A stretch of DNA of 19,676 bases, from positions 26,179 through 45,854 of the forward strand of contig CAJUTD010000016.1 of the NCBI GenBank assembly GCA_910589635.1, given 5' to 3'. Of this stretch, positions 7,576 through 15,046 are shown piece after piece; within the stretch, counting starts at the first letter, position 1; every line of letters starts with the position of its first letter. The position numbers and the translations under genes are program-made. A model generated the notes under the pieces. The model searched no databases, was not told where the DNA came from, and saw nothing but the letters and a program-made list of their open reading frames with translations. The stretch comes from an uncultured Lachnospiraceae bacterium. Lineage in GTDB: Bacteria; Bacillota; Clostridia; Lachnospirales; Lachnospiraceae.

Positions 7576-7604
7576 ATTATAAATAAAAACATTTCTAAAA
7601 ATCC
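7576..7604 (-). promoter_or_regulatory. regulated promoter of the lipoprotein-ABC operon
   Basis: Minus strand: TATAAT at 7581-7576, preceded after 17 nt by GGATTT (7604-7599) in place of a consensus -35. The poor -35 lies inside the left arm of the inverted repeat at 7594-7650, as expected for a promoter that needs an activator such as a phosphorylated response regulator. Confidence 0.6.
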
Positions 7605-7650
7605 TGTAAGATGAAAGAAAATCTTTCGGGATTTTTACAGGATTTTTAGA
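7594..7650. promoter_or_regulatory. shared operator: perfect 16-bp inverted repeat between divergent operons
   Basis: TCTAAAAATCCTGTAA (7594-7609) is repeated exactly as its reverse complement TTACAGGATTTTTAGA (7635-7650), with 25 nt between. The right arm holds TTTTTA twice, 11 bp apart (7632-7637 and 7643-7648). Tandem half-sites one helical turn apart are how OmpR-family regulators bind DNA. The left arm, read on the minus strand, gives the same pair with one change (CTTACA for TTTACA). Each arm overlaps the -35 region of one of the two divergent promoters. Most likely bound by the response regulator encoded at 7703, giving joint activation of both operons. Confidence 0.7.
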
Positions 7651-7667
7651 TAATTCTTTGTTATACT
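7640..7667 (+). promoter_or_regulatory. regulated promoter of the two-component operon
   Basis: TATACT (7662-7667) with GGATTT (7640-7645) 16 nt upstream, the same non-consensus -35 as in the divergent promoter, lying in the right arm of the inverted repeat. The symmetry suggests autoregulation. Predicted start near 7674, leader about 30 nt. Confidence 0.58.
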
Positions 7668-7702
7668 GATTTTAAGTATAGAAAGAAAGGAATTTCGTAT
7701 AG

Positions 7703-8380
7703 ATGAAAATACTTCTAATGGAAGATGATTTAGAACTTTGTAATGTGATACAAGTGGAATTAGTCAAAAATGGATATATCGTTGATTCTTGTAATGATGG
7801 CGAAACTGCTATGTTATACGCTTTAAATACAGACTATTCTTATGATCTGGCCATTGTAGACCGGATGCTGCCTGTCATTGACGGATTAACAATTATAAAG
7901 GCTATGAGAGCAAAAGGAATCTCTATTCCGGTGATTATTGTCACTGGAATGTCCACAATTGATGACAGAATAGACGGTTTAGACGGCGGAGCAGATGATT
8001 ATTTAGTGAAACCATTTCATGTACGGGAACTCTTAGCAAGAGTACGCGCCTTAACACGCAGGCCAGCAGAAATAAAAACAACTGACAAATTGACTTTTGC
8101 TGATTTGGAATTTAATAAAATGAATCGGGAATTGTTGTGCGATAACAGGAGAGTTTTATTAACCGCAAAAGAATGTGAATTATTGTACACCCTTATGCAA
8201 AGTCCGCAAATACTCTTTTCAAGAGAACAGCTTATATTGAAAATATGGGGGACATCTTCCGATGTTGAACCGGGAAATGTAGATAATTATATATCTTTTC
8301 TTCGGAGACGGTTAAAAGAACTTCATAGCTCCTGCAAAATAAAGACGGTCTATGGGGCCGGATATAAATTGGAGGATTAA
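7703..8380 (+). CDS. OmpR/PhoB-family response regulator (VncR-like)
   Basis: Cytoplasmic DNA-binding partner of the kinase encoded next. The receiver domain (1-120) has the acidic pocket D8/D9, phospho-acceptor D53 in IVDRMLP, T81 in IVTGM and K103 in LVKPF. A winged-helix domain follows (about 127-224), with the KECELLYTL, DVEPGNVDNYISFLRRRL and VYGAGYKL features of the OmpR class. 225 residues, full length. AAAGGA lies 12 nt before the ATG. The stop codon abuts the kinase ATG. The operator at 7594-7650 is its most likely target. Gene order and type recall the VncRS system beside the Vex transporter in Streptococcus pneumoniae; this is a resemblance, not a demonstrated orthology. Confidence 0.93.
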   Translation: MKILLMEDDLELCNVIQVELVKNGYIVDSCNDGETAMLYALNTDYSYDLAIVDRMLPVIDGLTIIKAMRAKGISIPVIIVTGMSTIDDRIDGLDGGADDYLVKPFHVRELLARVRALTRRPAEIKTTDKLTFADLEFNKMNRELLCDNRRVLLTAKECELLYTLMQSPQILFSREQLILKIWGTSSDVEPGNVDNYISFLRRRLKELHSSCKIKTVYGAGYKLED

Positions 8381-9673
8381 ATGCTTAAAAATTTATACAG
8401 GAAATTACACGTTATGTTTGTAATCTCTATGATGTTAATATTTACAATCGTAATCGGTATTCTTTCTGCAAACTATATGAAAGAAGAGTATGTGAACGAT
8501 AGTTTTTTCTTTCAGAGAATGACTACCATTATGATATACGAGTTAGAGGCCAACGACCAAAATATAGAAAAAATAATGCATTCTTATGAGGACAAATATT
8601 CTATATTTTGTATTGCAAAAGACAGCGAGGGAACGATATTATATAAAAGTAATTTGATTTTTCCCACTGATACCGAAACACTGCTTAAAAATTTCAATGA
8701 ACGGATGAATTTGCAGAAAACATTCACTATAGATAATTCATCTGTATCACAAAAAGACGGCATTATTGAGATTGCCGGTACATCAAAGGAAAAATACTGG
8801 GGAATTTCCGCTAAAGTAATTTCTAAAAATGACACGGTTTATCATTTAGTATTTCTATATAAACAAAAATCCGAAATCCATATTTTACAGAAACAACTTC
8901 CAATCTATCTTGTTTTATGGTTTTTGACCTTATTATCGGTAATTATTATTAGCGGGCTGCTCCTTAAAAAGGCATTTAAACCAACAGAACAAGTTTTAAA
9001 AAGCCAAAAAGAATTTATTGCTTCCGCTTCCCATGAACTTAAGTCACCACTCGCTGTTATCCTTGGAAATATTGAGCAATTAGAGAAGCAGGAAGAGAAA
9101 CAGGAAGTTAAAAAAGTAATGAAAATCATAGATTCTGAATGTATGAGAATTTCAAGGCTGGTAAAAGATATGCTTCTTTTGGCATCCTCTGACGCTAACG
9201 CATGGTCGCTATATAAAAGTGATGTCAATGTTGATACTTTACTGATTACTCTATATGAATCTTATGAGCCAATTTGTATTAGCAAAAAAATATCCTTATA
9301 TCTGGACATTTCAGAAAACAGTTATCCGGCGCTTTATACGGATCAACAAAGACTTACGCAAATACTGAACATTTATATGGATAATGCGATTCAGCATTCC
9401 GTAGAAAACAAACGTATTGAAATCCAAACAAAAGTAACTGTAAAAAGTATAACTTTTCTCGTAGTAGACCACGGACAAGGAATTGCAGAACAAGATAAAA
9501 CATATATTTTTGACCGTTTCTATTGCGCTGACAAGTCAAGAACCAATAAATCAAATTTGGGGCTGGGACTAAGTATTGCTGATGAATTGGCAAAAATGCT
9601 GAATGGCAGAGCCGGATTCAAAGACACAAAAGGCGGTGGGGCTACATTCTTTGTAACAATTCCTTTAAAATAA
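8381..9673 (+). CDS. Sensor histidine kinase (VncS-like)
   Basis: Membrane kinase that should phosphorylate the regulator encoded just before it. Two membrane helices (about 11-31 and 174-195) frame an external sensor domain of about 140 residues. Unusually for kinases of peptide-sensing ABC modules (BceS type), this sensor domain is large, so it may bind a ligand directly. The DHp helix carries H218 in SASHELKSPLA. ATP-binding motifs follow: N-box NIYMDNAIQHS with N335, G1 DHGQGI (363-368), F-box FDRFY, and G2 NLGLGLSIA (392-400). No HAMP domain is evident: the phospho-acceptor follows helix 2 by only about 22 residues. The ATG directly follows the regulator's TAA, with GGAGG in the regulator's last codons, so the two are translationally coupled. 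430 residues, full length. The gene ends 25 bp from the convergent nagA, and no terminator is visible between them. Confidence 0.93.
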   Translation: MLKNLYRKLHVMFVISMMLIFTIVIGILSANYMKEEYVNDSFFFQRMTTIMIYELEANDQNIEKIMHSYEDKYSIFCIAKDSEGTILYKSNLIFPTDTETLLKNFNERMNLQKTFTIDNSSVSQKDGIIEIAGTSKEKYWGISAKVISKNDTVYHLVFLYKQKSEIHILQKQLPIYLVLWFLTLLSVIIISGLLLKKAFKPTEQVLKSQKEFIASASHELKSPLAVILGNIEQLEKQEEKQEVKKVMKIIDSECMRISRLVKDMLLLASSDANAWSLYKSDVNVDTLLITLYESYEPICISKKISLYLDISENSYPALYTDQQRLTQILNIYMDNAIQHSVENKRIEIQTKVTVKSITFLVVDHGQGIAEQDKTYIFDRFYCADKSRTNKSNLGLGLSIADELAKMLNGRAGFKDTKGGGATFFVTIPLK

Positions 9674-9698
9674 TTGTAATGGCTGGCAAAGCATACTG

Positions 9699-10841
9699 TT
9701 AAGGTTTATCTGTCTGTTTTTCCCCATCTTTAAATACGCCGACTAAAGTAAGGTTCTTGTCCAGCAGCAAAAAGTCCGCTGCTTTGCCAACTTCCAAGCT
9801 TCCGTAATCACTATCAATGTGAATAGAGCGCGCCGGGTTGATGGTGGCGCACTGTACGGCAGTTTCTAAAGGAATGCCCATGGAAACGGCGCAGCGCATA
9901 CATTCTATAAGATTGGTGACGGAGCCGGCAAGAGTGCCGTCTTCTAAAGTCGCCAGGGTGCCGTTTACCTGTACATTTAATCCTCCGAGCGTATAATTGC
10001 CATCGGAAAGTCCCGTGGCGCGCATACTGTCGCTGATAAGAACTACACGTTCACGGCCGAACATGGCGAAAGCGGCGCGGATGACGGAGGGGGCAATGTG
10101 TATACCATCACAGATAATTTCTACAAAACAGTCTGAAGTATCAAAGGCGGCGCCGATGACACCGGGGGCCCGGTGTGTGAAAGGCGGCATAGCGTTGAAC
10201 AAGTGCGTCACATGGTCTGCACCGCAGGCAAAGGCTTTTTTTGCGGTGTCATAGTCACTTTGCGTATGTCCGATGGAGATAGAAATGTCTCTCAGTTCTG
10301 ACTGTTTGACTTTTCGGATGAAATCTATGGCGCCCGGTGTTTCAGGAGCTAGTGTCACGAGTTTTACAAGGCCGCCGGCATAATCCTGTAATAGTTCTAA
10401 AAGGGAAAAATCCGCCTGATGGATGTAATCGGGATTTTGTGCGCCGCGTTTGGCATTGGAAATAAAGGGACCCTCCAGATTAATACCAACCAGCCGTGAG
10501 CCATTCCTGCTGTCCTTATGCGAAAAATCCTCAGCGCATTTGCAGATGTTTTGCAGTGTTTCCGGGGATAATGTCATGGAAGCCGGACAGATGGAAGTGA
10601 CGCCTTGTGATAACTGATAGGCGGCGATGGAAGCCAGTCCATCGGGAGAGGCGTCGCTGAAATCATGTCCCGCGCAGCCATGAAAATGAATGTCGACAAG
10701 CCCAGGAATTACATAGCAGCTTTCGGCATCCAAAATAGTATCTTCGGAAGAGGACAGGGAAAATCTGCCCCCTTCTGTATAAAGTGTTTCTTTTATAAAT
10801 CCTCTTCCTTCGTGAAAGACAAGTCCGCCAATGATTTTCAA
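9699..10841 (-). CDS. nagA: N-acetylglucosamine-6-phosphate deacetylase
   Basis: Cytoplasmic amidohydrolase that removes acetate from GlcNAc-6-phosphate, giving glucosamine-6-phosphate for NagB. The catalytic residues are all there: H52 and H54 in DIHFHG, E123 in NLEGPF, H192 in GHTQS, H213 in THLFNAMPP, H248 in CDGIHIAP, and D271 in LISDSM. 380 residues, full length. The start is a TTG at 10841: AAAGGA sits 8 nt upstream, and the nearby ATG at 10851 is in another frame. It follows nagB on the minus strand, but a 138-bp gap with a long palindrome separates them, so nagA may get less transcript than nagB. Base composition is richer in G+C than the neighbouring two-component module. Confidence 0.95.
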   Translation of the reverse strand: MKIIGGLVFHEGRGFIKETLYTEGGRFSLSSSEDTILDAESCYVIPGLVDIHFHGCAGHDFSDASPDGLASIAAYQLSQGVTSICPASMTLSPETLQNICKCAEDFSHKDSRNGSRLVGINLEGPFISNAKRGAQNPDYIHQADFSLLELLQDYAGGLVKLVTLAPETPGAIDFIRKVKQSELRDISISIGHTQSDYDTAKKAFACGADHVTHLFNAMPPFTHRAPGVIGAAFDTSDCFVEIICDGIHIAPSVIRAAFAMFGRERVVLISDSMRATGLSDGNYTLGGLNVQVNGTLATLEDGTLAGSVTNLIECMRCAVSMGIPLETAVQCATINPARSIHIDSDYGSLEVGKAADFLLLDKNLTLVGVFKDGEKQTDKP

Positions 10842-10868
10842 AACGATACATCCTTTCTTACAACAAAA

Positions 10869-10972
10869 CAGGGGCTGTCACAAAATAGTCGCTATATACA
10901 ATATATGTCAATCAGAAAAAAATGGATATTATCCATATATTGTATGTAAGCTACATTTTGCGACAGCCCCTG
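10869..10972. repeat. 104-bp palindromic element between nagB and nagA (MITE-like / attenuator hairpin)
   Basis: CAGGGGCTGTCACAAAAT (10869-10886) pairs with 10955-10972 over 18 bp with one mismatch (a G-U pair in the leftward RNA). A second inner pair of arms, 10893-10907 and 10934-10948 (TATATACAATATATG type), matches at 14 of 15 positions. Read leftward, the hairpin is followed by TTTTGTTG, so it could terminate part of the nagB transcript. GC-rich outer ends, an AT-rich interior and near-perfect palindromy fit a non-coding miniature element, but I see no clear target-site duplication and no second copy in this window. Confidence 0.7.
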
Positions 10973-10979
10973 CTAATTC

Positions 10980-11711
10980 CTATATGTTACAAAGGCTCAA
11001 TGCTTCTGCATCGGCAACCAGCGTTACATCCGGGTGCATTTGCAGGATAGATGCCGGTACATCCGTTGTTACCGGGCCGAAAAATGCTTTCTGCACAATG
11101 CCAGCTTTGCCTTTGCCGTTTACAATAATCACAATCTTTTTTGCTGACATGATGGATTTAATTCCCATGGTGCACGCTTTGGTGGGGACGTCTTCCAATT
11201 TCTCAAAAAATCGGGAATTTGCCTGAATTGTGCTCTCTGTAAGCGATACACAGTGGGTGGGCTGTTCAAATGGAGTTCCCGGTTCATTAAAGCCAATATG
11301 CCCATTATTCCCAAGTCCCAAAAGCTGCAAGTCAATTCCGCCCAATGATTGGATAATCTGCTCGTATTCTGCGCACGCTGTCTCGGCGTCTGCCGCCAAT
11401 CCGTCCGGTATATGCGTATTCTCCGGCGCTATGTTAATCTGGCGAAAGAGATTTTCATTCATAAAATAGTAGTAGCTCTGCGGGTTATCGTGTGTAAGTC
11501 CCAGATATTCGTCCAGGTTGACGGATTTCACCTGAGAGAAATCAAGATCACCCTGTTTATAACGTTCCACAAGATTTGCGTAAAGCCCTAGAGGCGAGGA
11601 ACCAGTTGCAAGGCCCAGCACACAGTCTGGCTTTATAATTACCTGGGCGGAAATAATATTTGCCGCTTTGCGGCTCATATCGTTATAGTCATTTGCTTTG
11701 ATAATCTTCAT
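10980..11711 (-). CDS. nagB: Glucosamine-6-phosphate deaminase
   Basis: Cytoplasmic enzyme converting glucosamine-6-phosphate to fructose-6-phosphate and ammonia, feeding glycolysis (pfkA is the next gene to the right, on the other strand). Family motifs: the phosphate loop GLATGSSPLGLY (33-44), catalytic D67 in NLDEY, and LGLGNNGHIGFNEPG (131-145) with the ring-opening H138. The Asn at 136, where the E. coli enzyme has Asp, is usual in Gram-positive NagB. 243 residues, full length. Starts at ATG 11711 with AAAGGCG upstream. Only 20 bp separate it from the 3' end of tRNA-Ser, with no room for a promoter, so it is probably read from the tRNA promoter at 11844-11871. Confidence 0.95.
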   Translation of the reverse strand: MKIIKANDYNDMSRKAANIISAQVIIKPDCVLGLATGSSPLGLYANLVERYKQGDLDFSQVKSVNLDEYLGLTHDNPQSYYYFMNENLFRQINIAPENTHIPDGLAADAETACAEYEQIIQSLGGIDLQLLGLGNNGHIGFNEPGTPFEQPTHCVSLTESTIQANSRFFEKLEDVPTKACTMGIKSIMSAKKIVIIVNGKGKAGIVQKAFFGPVTTDVPASILQMHPDVTLVADAEALSLCNI

Positions 11712-11731
11712 ACAATACGCCTTTCAAAAGA

Positions 11732-11820
11732 CGGAGGAGGGGGGATTTGAACCCCCGCGCCGGGACTACCGACCTACTGGTGTTCGAAGCCAGACCCTTC
11801 AGCCACTTGGGTACTCCTCC
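11732..11820 (-). tRNA. tRNA-Ser (anticodon CGA)
   Basis: Minus strand, 89 nt. Acceptor GGAGGAG pairs with CTCCTCC; the discriminator is G73, and CCA is not encoded. The anticodon loop TTCGAAC (11788-11782) gives CGA, reading UCG. A long variable arm (GTCGG/CCGGC) confirms the serine class, and the T arm is GGGGG-TTCAAAT-CCCCC. The anticodon stem has one C-A mismatch next to the loop (positions 31:39). Confidence 0.96.
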
Positions 11821-11843
11821 AAAATTATATTGTGTTCAGTAAC

Positions 11844-11871
11844 AGTATAACAAATATTTCTAAAAATGCAA
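11844..11871 (-). promoter_or_regulatory. promoter of tRNA-Ser-nagB-nagA
   Basis: Minus strand: TTGCAT (11871-11866), a 16-nt spacer and TATACT (11849-11844). The start would fall near 11837, about 17 nt before the tRNA. It is the only good promoter upstream of nagB. Confidence 0.65.
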
Positions 11872-11881
11872 ATGAAAAATC

Positions 11882-11910
11882 TTGTGGAGAGTAAAAATAT
11901 GGGATATAAT
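11882..11910 (+). promoter_or_regulatory. promoter of the pfkA-dnaX-ybaB-recR operon
   Basis: TTGTGG (11882-11887), a 17-nt spacer and a perfect TATAAT (11905-11910). The start is near 11917, giving a leader of about 65 nt before pfkA. It diverges from the tRNA-Ser promoter. Confidence 0.65.
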
Positions 11911-11981
11911 TATAAGCACAAGTTAAATTCTCCATAATTTATACGGAGGGACATCAAACAAAATGCAAAGGATGTGATATC

Positions 11982-13055
11982 ATGAAACGAATTGGAATGT
12001 TGACAAGCGGCGGCGACTGCCAGGCGTTGAATGCCGCAATGCGAGGCGTGGTAAAAGGGCTGAGCAAGAATCTGGAGGCATTGGAAGTGTACGGTTTCTA
12101 TGAGGGGTATAAGGGTCTCATCTACGGAAACTACCGTCTGCTTACCTCCGGTGACTTTTCCGGAATCCTTACCAAAGGCGGTACAATCCTCGGAACCTCA
12201 AGGCAGCCATTTAAAATGATGCGGGTGCCCGATGAGAAGGGGTTGGATAAGGTAGAGGCCATGAAGCAGACTTATTATAAGCTGCGTCTGGACTGCCTGG
12301 TAATCCTCGGAGGAAATGGAACGCAGAAGACAGCAAACCTTTTACGTGAAGAAGGCTTGAATATCATTCATCTGCCTAAGACAATTGACAATGATATTTT
12401 TGGCACGGACGTGACTTTCGGCTTCCAGAGCGCCATCAACATTGCCACGGATGCGATTGACTGCATCCACACGACAGCAGCATCACACAACCGCGTGTTT
12501 ATTGTGGAAGTTATGGGACATAAGGTTGGCTGGCTGACATTGTATGCCGGAATGGCAGGCGGCGCGGACATTATCTTGCTGCCGGAGATACCTTATGACA
12601 TCAATAAGATTGTAGAGGCGATTGAAGGAAGAAACCGTTCCGGTAAAGGATTTACCATTCTTGCGGTGGCAGAGGGCGCGATTTCCAAAGAAGACGCCAA
12701 GCTCAGCAAGAAGAAATTAAAAGAAAAACAGGAGAAGAGCAAATATCCGTCTGTTTCTTATGAGGTTGCAGCGCGTATCCAGGAGAAGACCGGAAGCGAA
12801 GTGCGCGTCACAGTTCCCGGACATACCCAGCGCGGCGGCAGTCCCTGTCCGTATGACCGCGTACTCTGTACGAGACTGGGTGCGGCAGCGGCGGAGCTTA
12901 TCCTCAACGATAAATATGGTTATATGGTCGGCATGATTGATGGAAATACCAAGAAAGTGCCTTTAGGGGACGTCGCAGGAAAGCTTAAGATGGTAGAGCC
13001 GGATTCCAAGATTATCCGTGAGGCAAAATTAATAGGAATTAGTTTTGGAGATTAA
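11982..13055 (+). CDS. pfkA: 6-phosphofructokinase, clostridial GGNGT/PKTIDND type
   Basis: Phosphorylates fructose-6-phosphate to the 1,6-bisphosphate, the committed step of glycolysis. Motifs: TSGGDCQALNAAMRG (8-22), the phosphoryl-donor loop GGNGT (110-114), PKTIDND (132-138) with the catalytic Asp, VEVMGHKVGW, and PGHTQRGGSP. The donor loop keeps the Gly that marks ATP rather than pyrophosphate users, but the preceding residue is Asn where the E. coli enzyme has Asp103, and Lys replaces the Gly before TIDND. This Gly/Lys pairing is known from the actinobacterial ATP-type enzymes. 357 residues against about 320 in E. coli; the extra part includes a Lys/Glu-rich stretch near 240-255. ATG with AAAGGA 9 nt upstream. 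dnaX starts 2 nt after its stop. Confidence 0.9.
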   Translation: MKRIGMLTSGGDCQALNAAMRGVVKGLSKNLEALEVYGFYEGYKGLIYGNYRLLTSGDFSGILTKGGTILGTSRQPFKMMRVPDEKGLDKVEAMKQTYYKLRLDCLVILGGNGTQKTANLLREEGLNIIHLPKTIDNDIFGTDVTFGFQSAINIATDAIDCIHTTAASHNRVFIVEVMGHKVGWLTLYAGMAGGADIILLPEIPYDINKIVEAIEGRNRSGKGFTILAVAEGAISKEDAKLSKKKLKEKQEKSKYPSVSYEVAARIQEKTGSEVRVTVPGHTQRGGSPCPYDRVLCTRLGAAAAELILNDKYGYMVGMIDGNTKKVPLGDVAGKLKMVEPDSKIIREAKLIGISFGD

Positions 13056-13057
13056 AC

Positions 13058-14674
13058 ATGTCGTATACTGCGTTATACCGCAAGTTCCGTCCTCAGGAAT
13101 TTGAGGATGTAAAAGGACAAGAACATATTGTTACAACGCTTAAGAACCAGATTAAAGCAGATAGGATATGTCATGCCTATCTGTTTTGCGGGACGAGAGG
13201 AACCGGGAAAACCACCATTGCTAAGATATTCGCCAAGGCAGTGAATTGCCAGAGCCCGGAAGCTGGAAGTCCTTGTGGAAACTGCCCCTCCTGCAAGGCA
13301 ATTGCAGCGGGCAGTTCCATGAATGTAATTGAAATTGACGCCGCCTCCAACAACGGTGTGGATAATATCCGCGAAATCCGTGAGGAGGTGGCATATTCAC
13401 CGGCAGAGGGCAAATACAAAGTATACATCATTGATGAGGTTCATATGTTATCAATAGGGGCTTTCAATGCATTGTTGAAGACTTTGGAGGAGCCCCCTTC
13501 TTATGTAATCTTCATTCTTGCTACCACAGAAGCCCACAAAATTCCGGTTACCATTCTTTCGCGGTGCCAGAGGTACGACTTCCGCAGGATTTCTATTGAG
13601 ACAATTAGTGGGCGGCTGGCAGAGCTGATGGAGCATGAGCAGGTGACCGTGGAGCCGAAGGCAATACGTTACATTGCCAAGGCGGCAGACGGTTCCATGC
13701 GTGATGCCTTAAGCCTATTGGATCAGTGTATTGCATTTTATCTGGGGCAGGAACTAACGTATGACCGTGTACTGAATGTCCTGGGAGCCGTAGATACAGA
13801 AGTATTTTCTGAGATGCTGCGCCTGATTATGGCAAAAGATATTTCCGCCGTAATTGCCCGATTGGAGGAATTGATCATAGAGGGACGTGAGCCTGGGCAA
13901 TTTGTGACGGACTTCACATGGTACCTTCGCAATTTGCTTTTATTACAGAGTTCTGATAATATGGAGGATGTGCTTGACATTTCCAGCGATAACCTCGCTC
14001 TGCTCAAAGAGGAGGCGGCGATGGCAGACACTGTGGAATTGATGCGCTATATACGCATATTTTCGGAGCTTTCAAATCAGATCCGCTATGCAGTGCAGAA
14101 GCGGGTGATGATAGAAATTGCCCTGATTAAACTGTGCAGGCCAGAAATGGAAAAGGACTATGATTCTCTGGCGTTGCGGGTTGCTCAGTTGGAGAAGAAA
14201 ATAGAAAATGGACTTCTTGCGCCTTATCCGATGGATATTTCAGCGGGACCAGGGCAGGGCATTTCGCCCGCAGGCAATGGTAATCTTGCGGGAGCTTACG
14301 GCGAGAGCGCTTTTAGCGGAGGCCAGACAGCGAAACCGGCGCTGCCCAAAGCGATTCCCGAGGATGTGCAGCAGGTTGTACGGAATTGGCGTTCCATTGT
14401 GGAAGAGTTGTCCGGCGGGTTGAAAAATTATTTAAAGCTTGCCAGGCCAAGCCTGACAGAGGGCGGGCAGCTTTTGCTTATATTAGAGGATGAGGTGGCA
14501 GAATCTTTTGTGAACACAGAAGAACACCGGCAGGAATTGACAGATGCCATGGCGAGAAAGACGGGCAAAGAGATTTCGTTCAAAATAGAAGCGAATTCTA
14601 CCAACCAGCCGTTTGAGGAATCGTATGTGGATTTGGAAAAGATGATAAATATGGAGATCACGATTGAAGATTAG
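13058..14674 (+). CDS. dnaX: DNA polymerase III subunit gamma/tau
   Basis: ATPase of the clamp loader, which opens the sliding clamp at replication forks. AAA+ features: Walker A GTRGTGKT (45-52), a zinc knuckle with C64, C73, C76 and C79, Walker B YIIDEVH (123-129), LLKTLEEPP, and SRC (168-170) with the arginine finger. Domain III follows to about residue 370, then a linker with Gly/Ala/Pro and a C-terminal domain (WRSIVEELS onward). 538 residues, shorter than E. coli tau. I did not see an obvious slippery A-run frameshift site like that producing gamma in E. coli. GGAG for its ATG lies in the end of pfkA, 2 nt between the genes, so coupled translation is likely. Confidence 0.95.
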   Translation: MSYTALYRKFRPQEFEDVKGQEHIVTTLKNQIKADRICHAYLFCGTRGTGKTTIAKIFAKAVNCQSPEAGSPCGNCPSCKAIAAGSSMNVIEIDAASNNGVDNIREIREEVAYSPAEGKYKVYIIDEVHMLSIGAFNALLKTLEEPPSYVIFILATTEAHKIPVTILSRCQRYDFRRISIETISGRLAELMEHEQVTVEPKAIRYIAKAADGSMRDALSLLDQCIAFYLGQELTYDRVLNVLGAVDTEVFSEMLRLIMAKDISAVIARLEELIIEGREPGQFVTDFTWYLRNLLLLQSSDNMEDVLDISSDNLALLKEEAAMADTVELMRYIRIFSELSNQIRYAVQKRVMIEIALIKLCRPEMEKDYDSLALRVAQLEKKIENGLLAPYPMDISAGPGQGISPAGNGNLAGAYGESAFSGGQTAKPALPKAIPEDVQQVVRNWRSIVEELSGGLKNYLKLARPSLTEGGQLLLILEDEVAESFVNTEEHRQELTDAMARKTGKEISFKIEANSTNQPFEESYVDLEKMINMEITIED

Positions 14675-14686
14675 GAGGATATAAAA

Positions 14687-15031
14687 ATGGCGAAACGTGG
14701 AGGTTTCCCGGGAGGAATGCCCGGCAATATGGGTAATCTGATGAAACAGGCGCAGAAAATGCAGAAACAGATGGAGGATGCGACCAAAGAACTGGAAGAG
14801 AAAGAGGTTACGGCAACAGCCGGCGGCGGCGCCGTGGAAGTGACAATTTCCGGTAAGAAAGAAGTAACGAAAGTGAAACTGTCCGAGGAGGTTGTAGACC
14901 CGGATGATATTGAGATGCTGGAAGATTTGATTATGGCGGCAACGAATGAGGCGCTGCGTAAGATTGAGGAGACATCACAGCAGGCAATGGCGAAAATTAC
15001 CGGCGGGCTGGGCAGCGGCTTCCCATTCTAA
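14687..15031 (+). CDS. YbaB/EbfC nucleoid-associated protein
   Basis: Small DNA-binding dimer that almost always lies between dnaX and recR, as here. The N-terminus is Gly/Met-rich (GFPGGMPGNMGNLMKQAQKMQ), followed by a long charged helix, a central VTATAGGGAVEVTISGKKEV beta region, and a C-terminal helix with the VDPDDIEMLEDLI pattern. 114 residues, a usual length. AGGAGG sits 9 nt upstream; the gap from the dnaX stop is 12 nt. Its precise role is unsettled; nucleoid association and a link to recombination repair have been proposed for the family. Confidence 0.93.
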   Translation: MAKRGGFPGGMPGNMGNLMKQAQKMQKQMEDATKELEEKEVTATAGGGAVEVTISGKKEVTKVKLSEEVVDPDDIEMLEDLIMAATNEALRKIEETSQQAMAKITGGLGSGFPF

Positions 15032-15046
15032 CTTAGGGAGGGACGC

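Noticed and set aside
9674..9698. Terminator between the kinase gene and nagA
   Set aside because: Only 25 bp, no stem with a T-run on either strand.
14160..14420. Programmed frameshift in dnaX like that of E. coli
   Set aside because: I saw no A-AAA-AAG type slippery heptamer followed by a clear stem-loop in the linker region.
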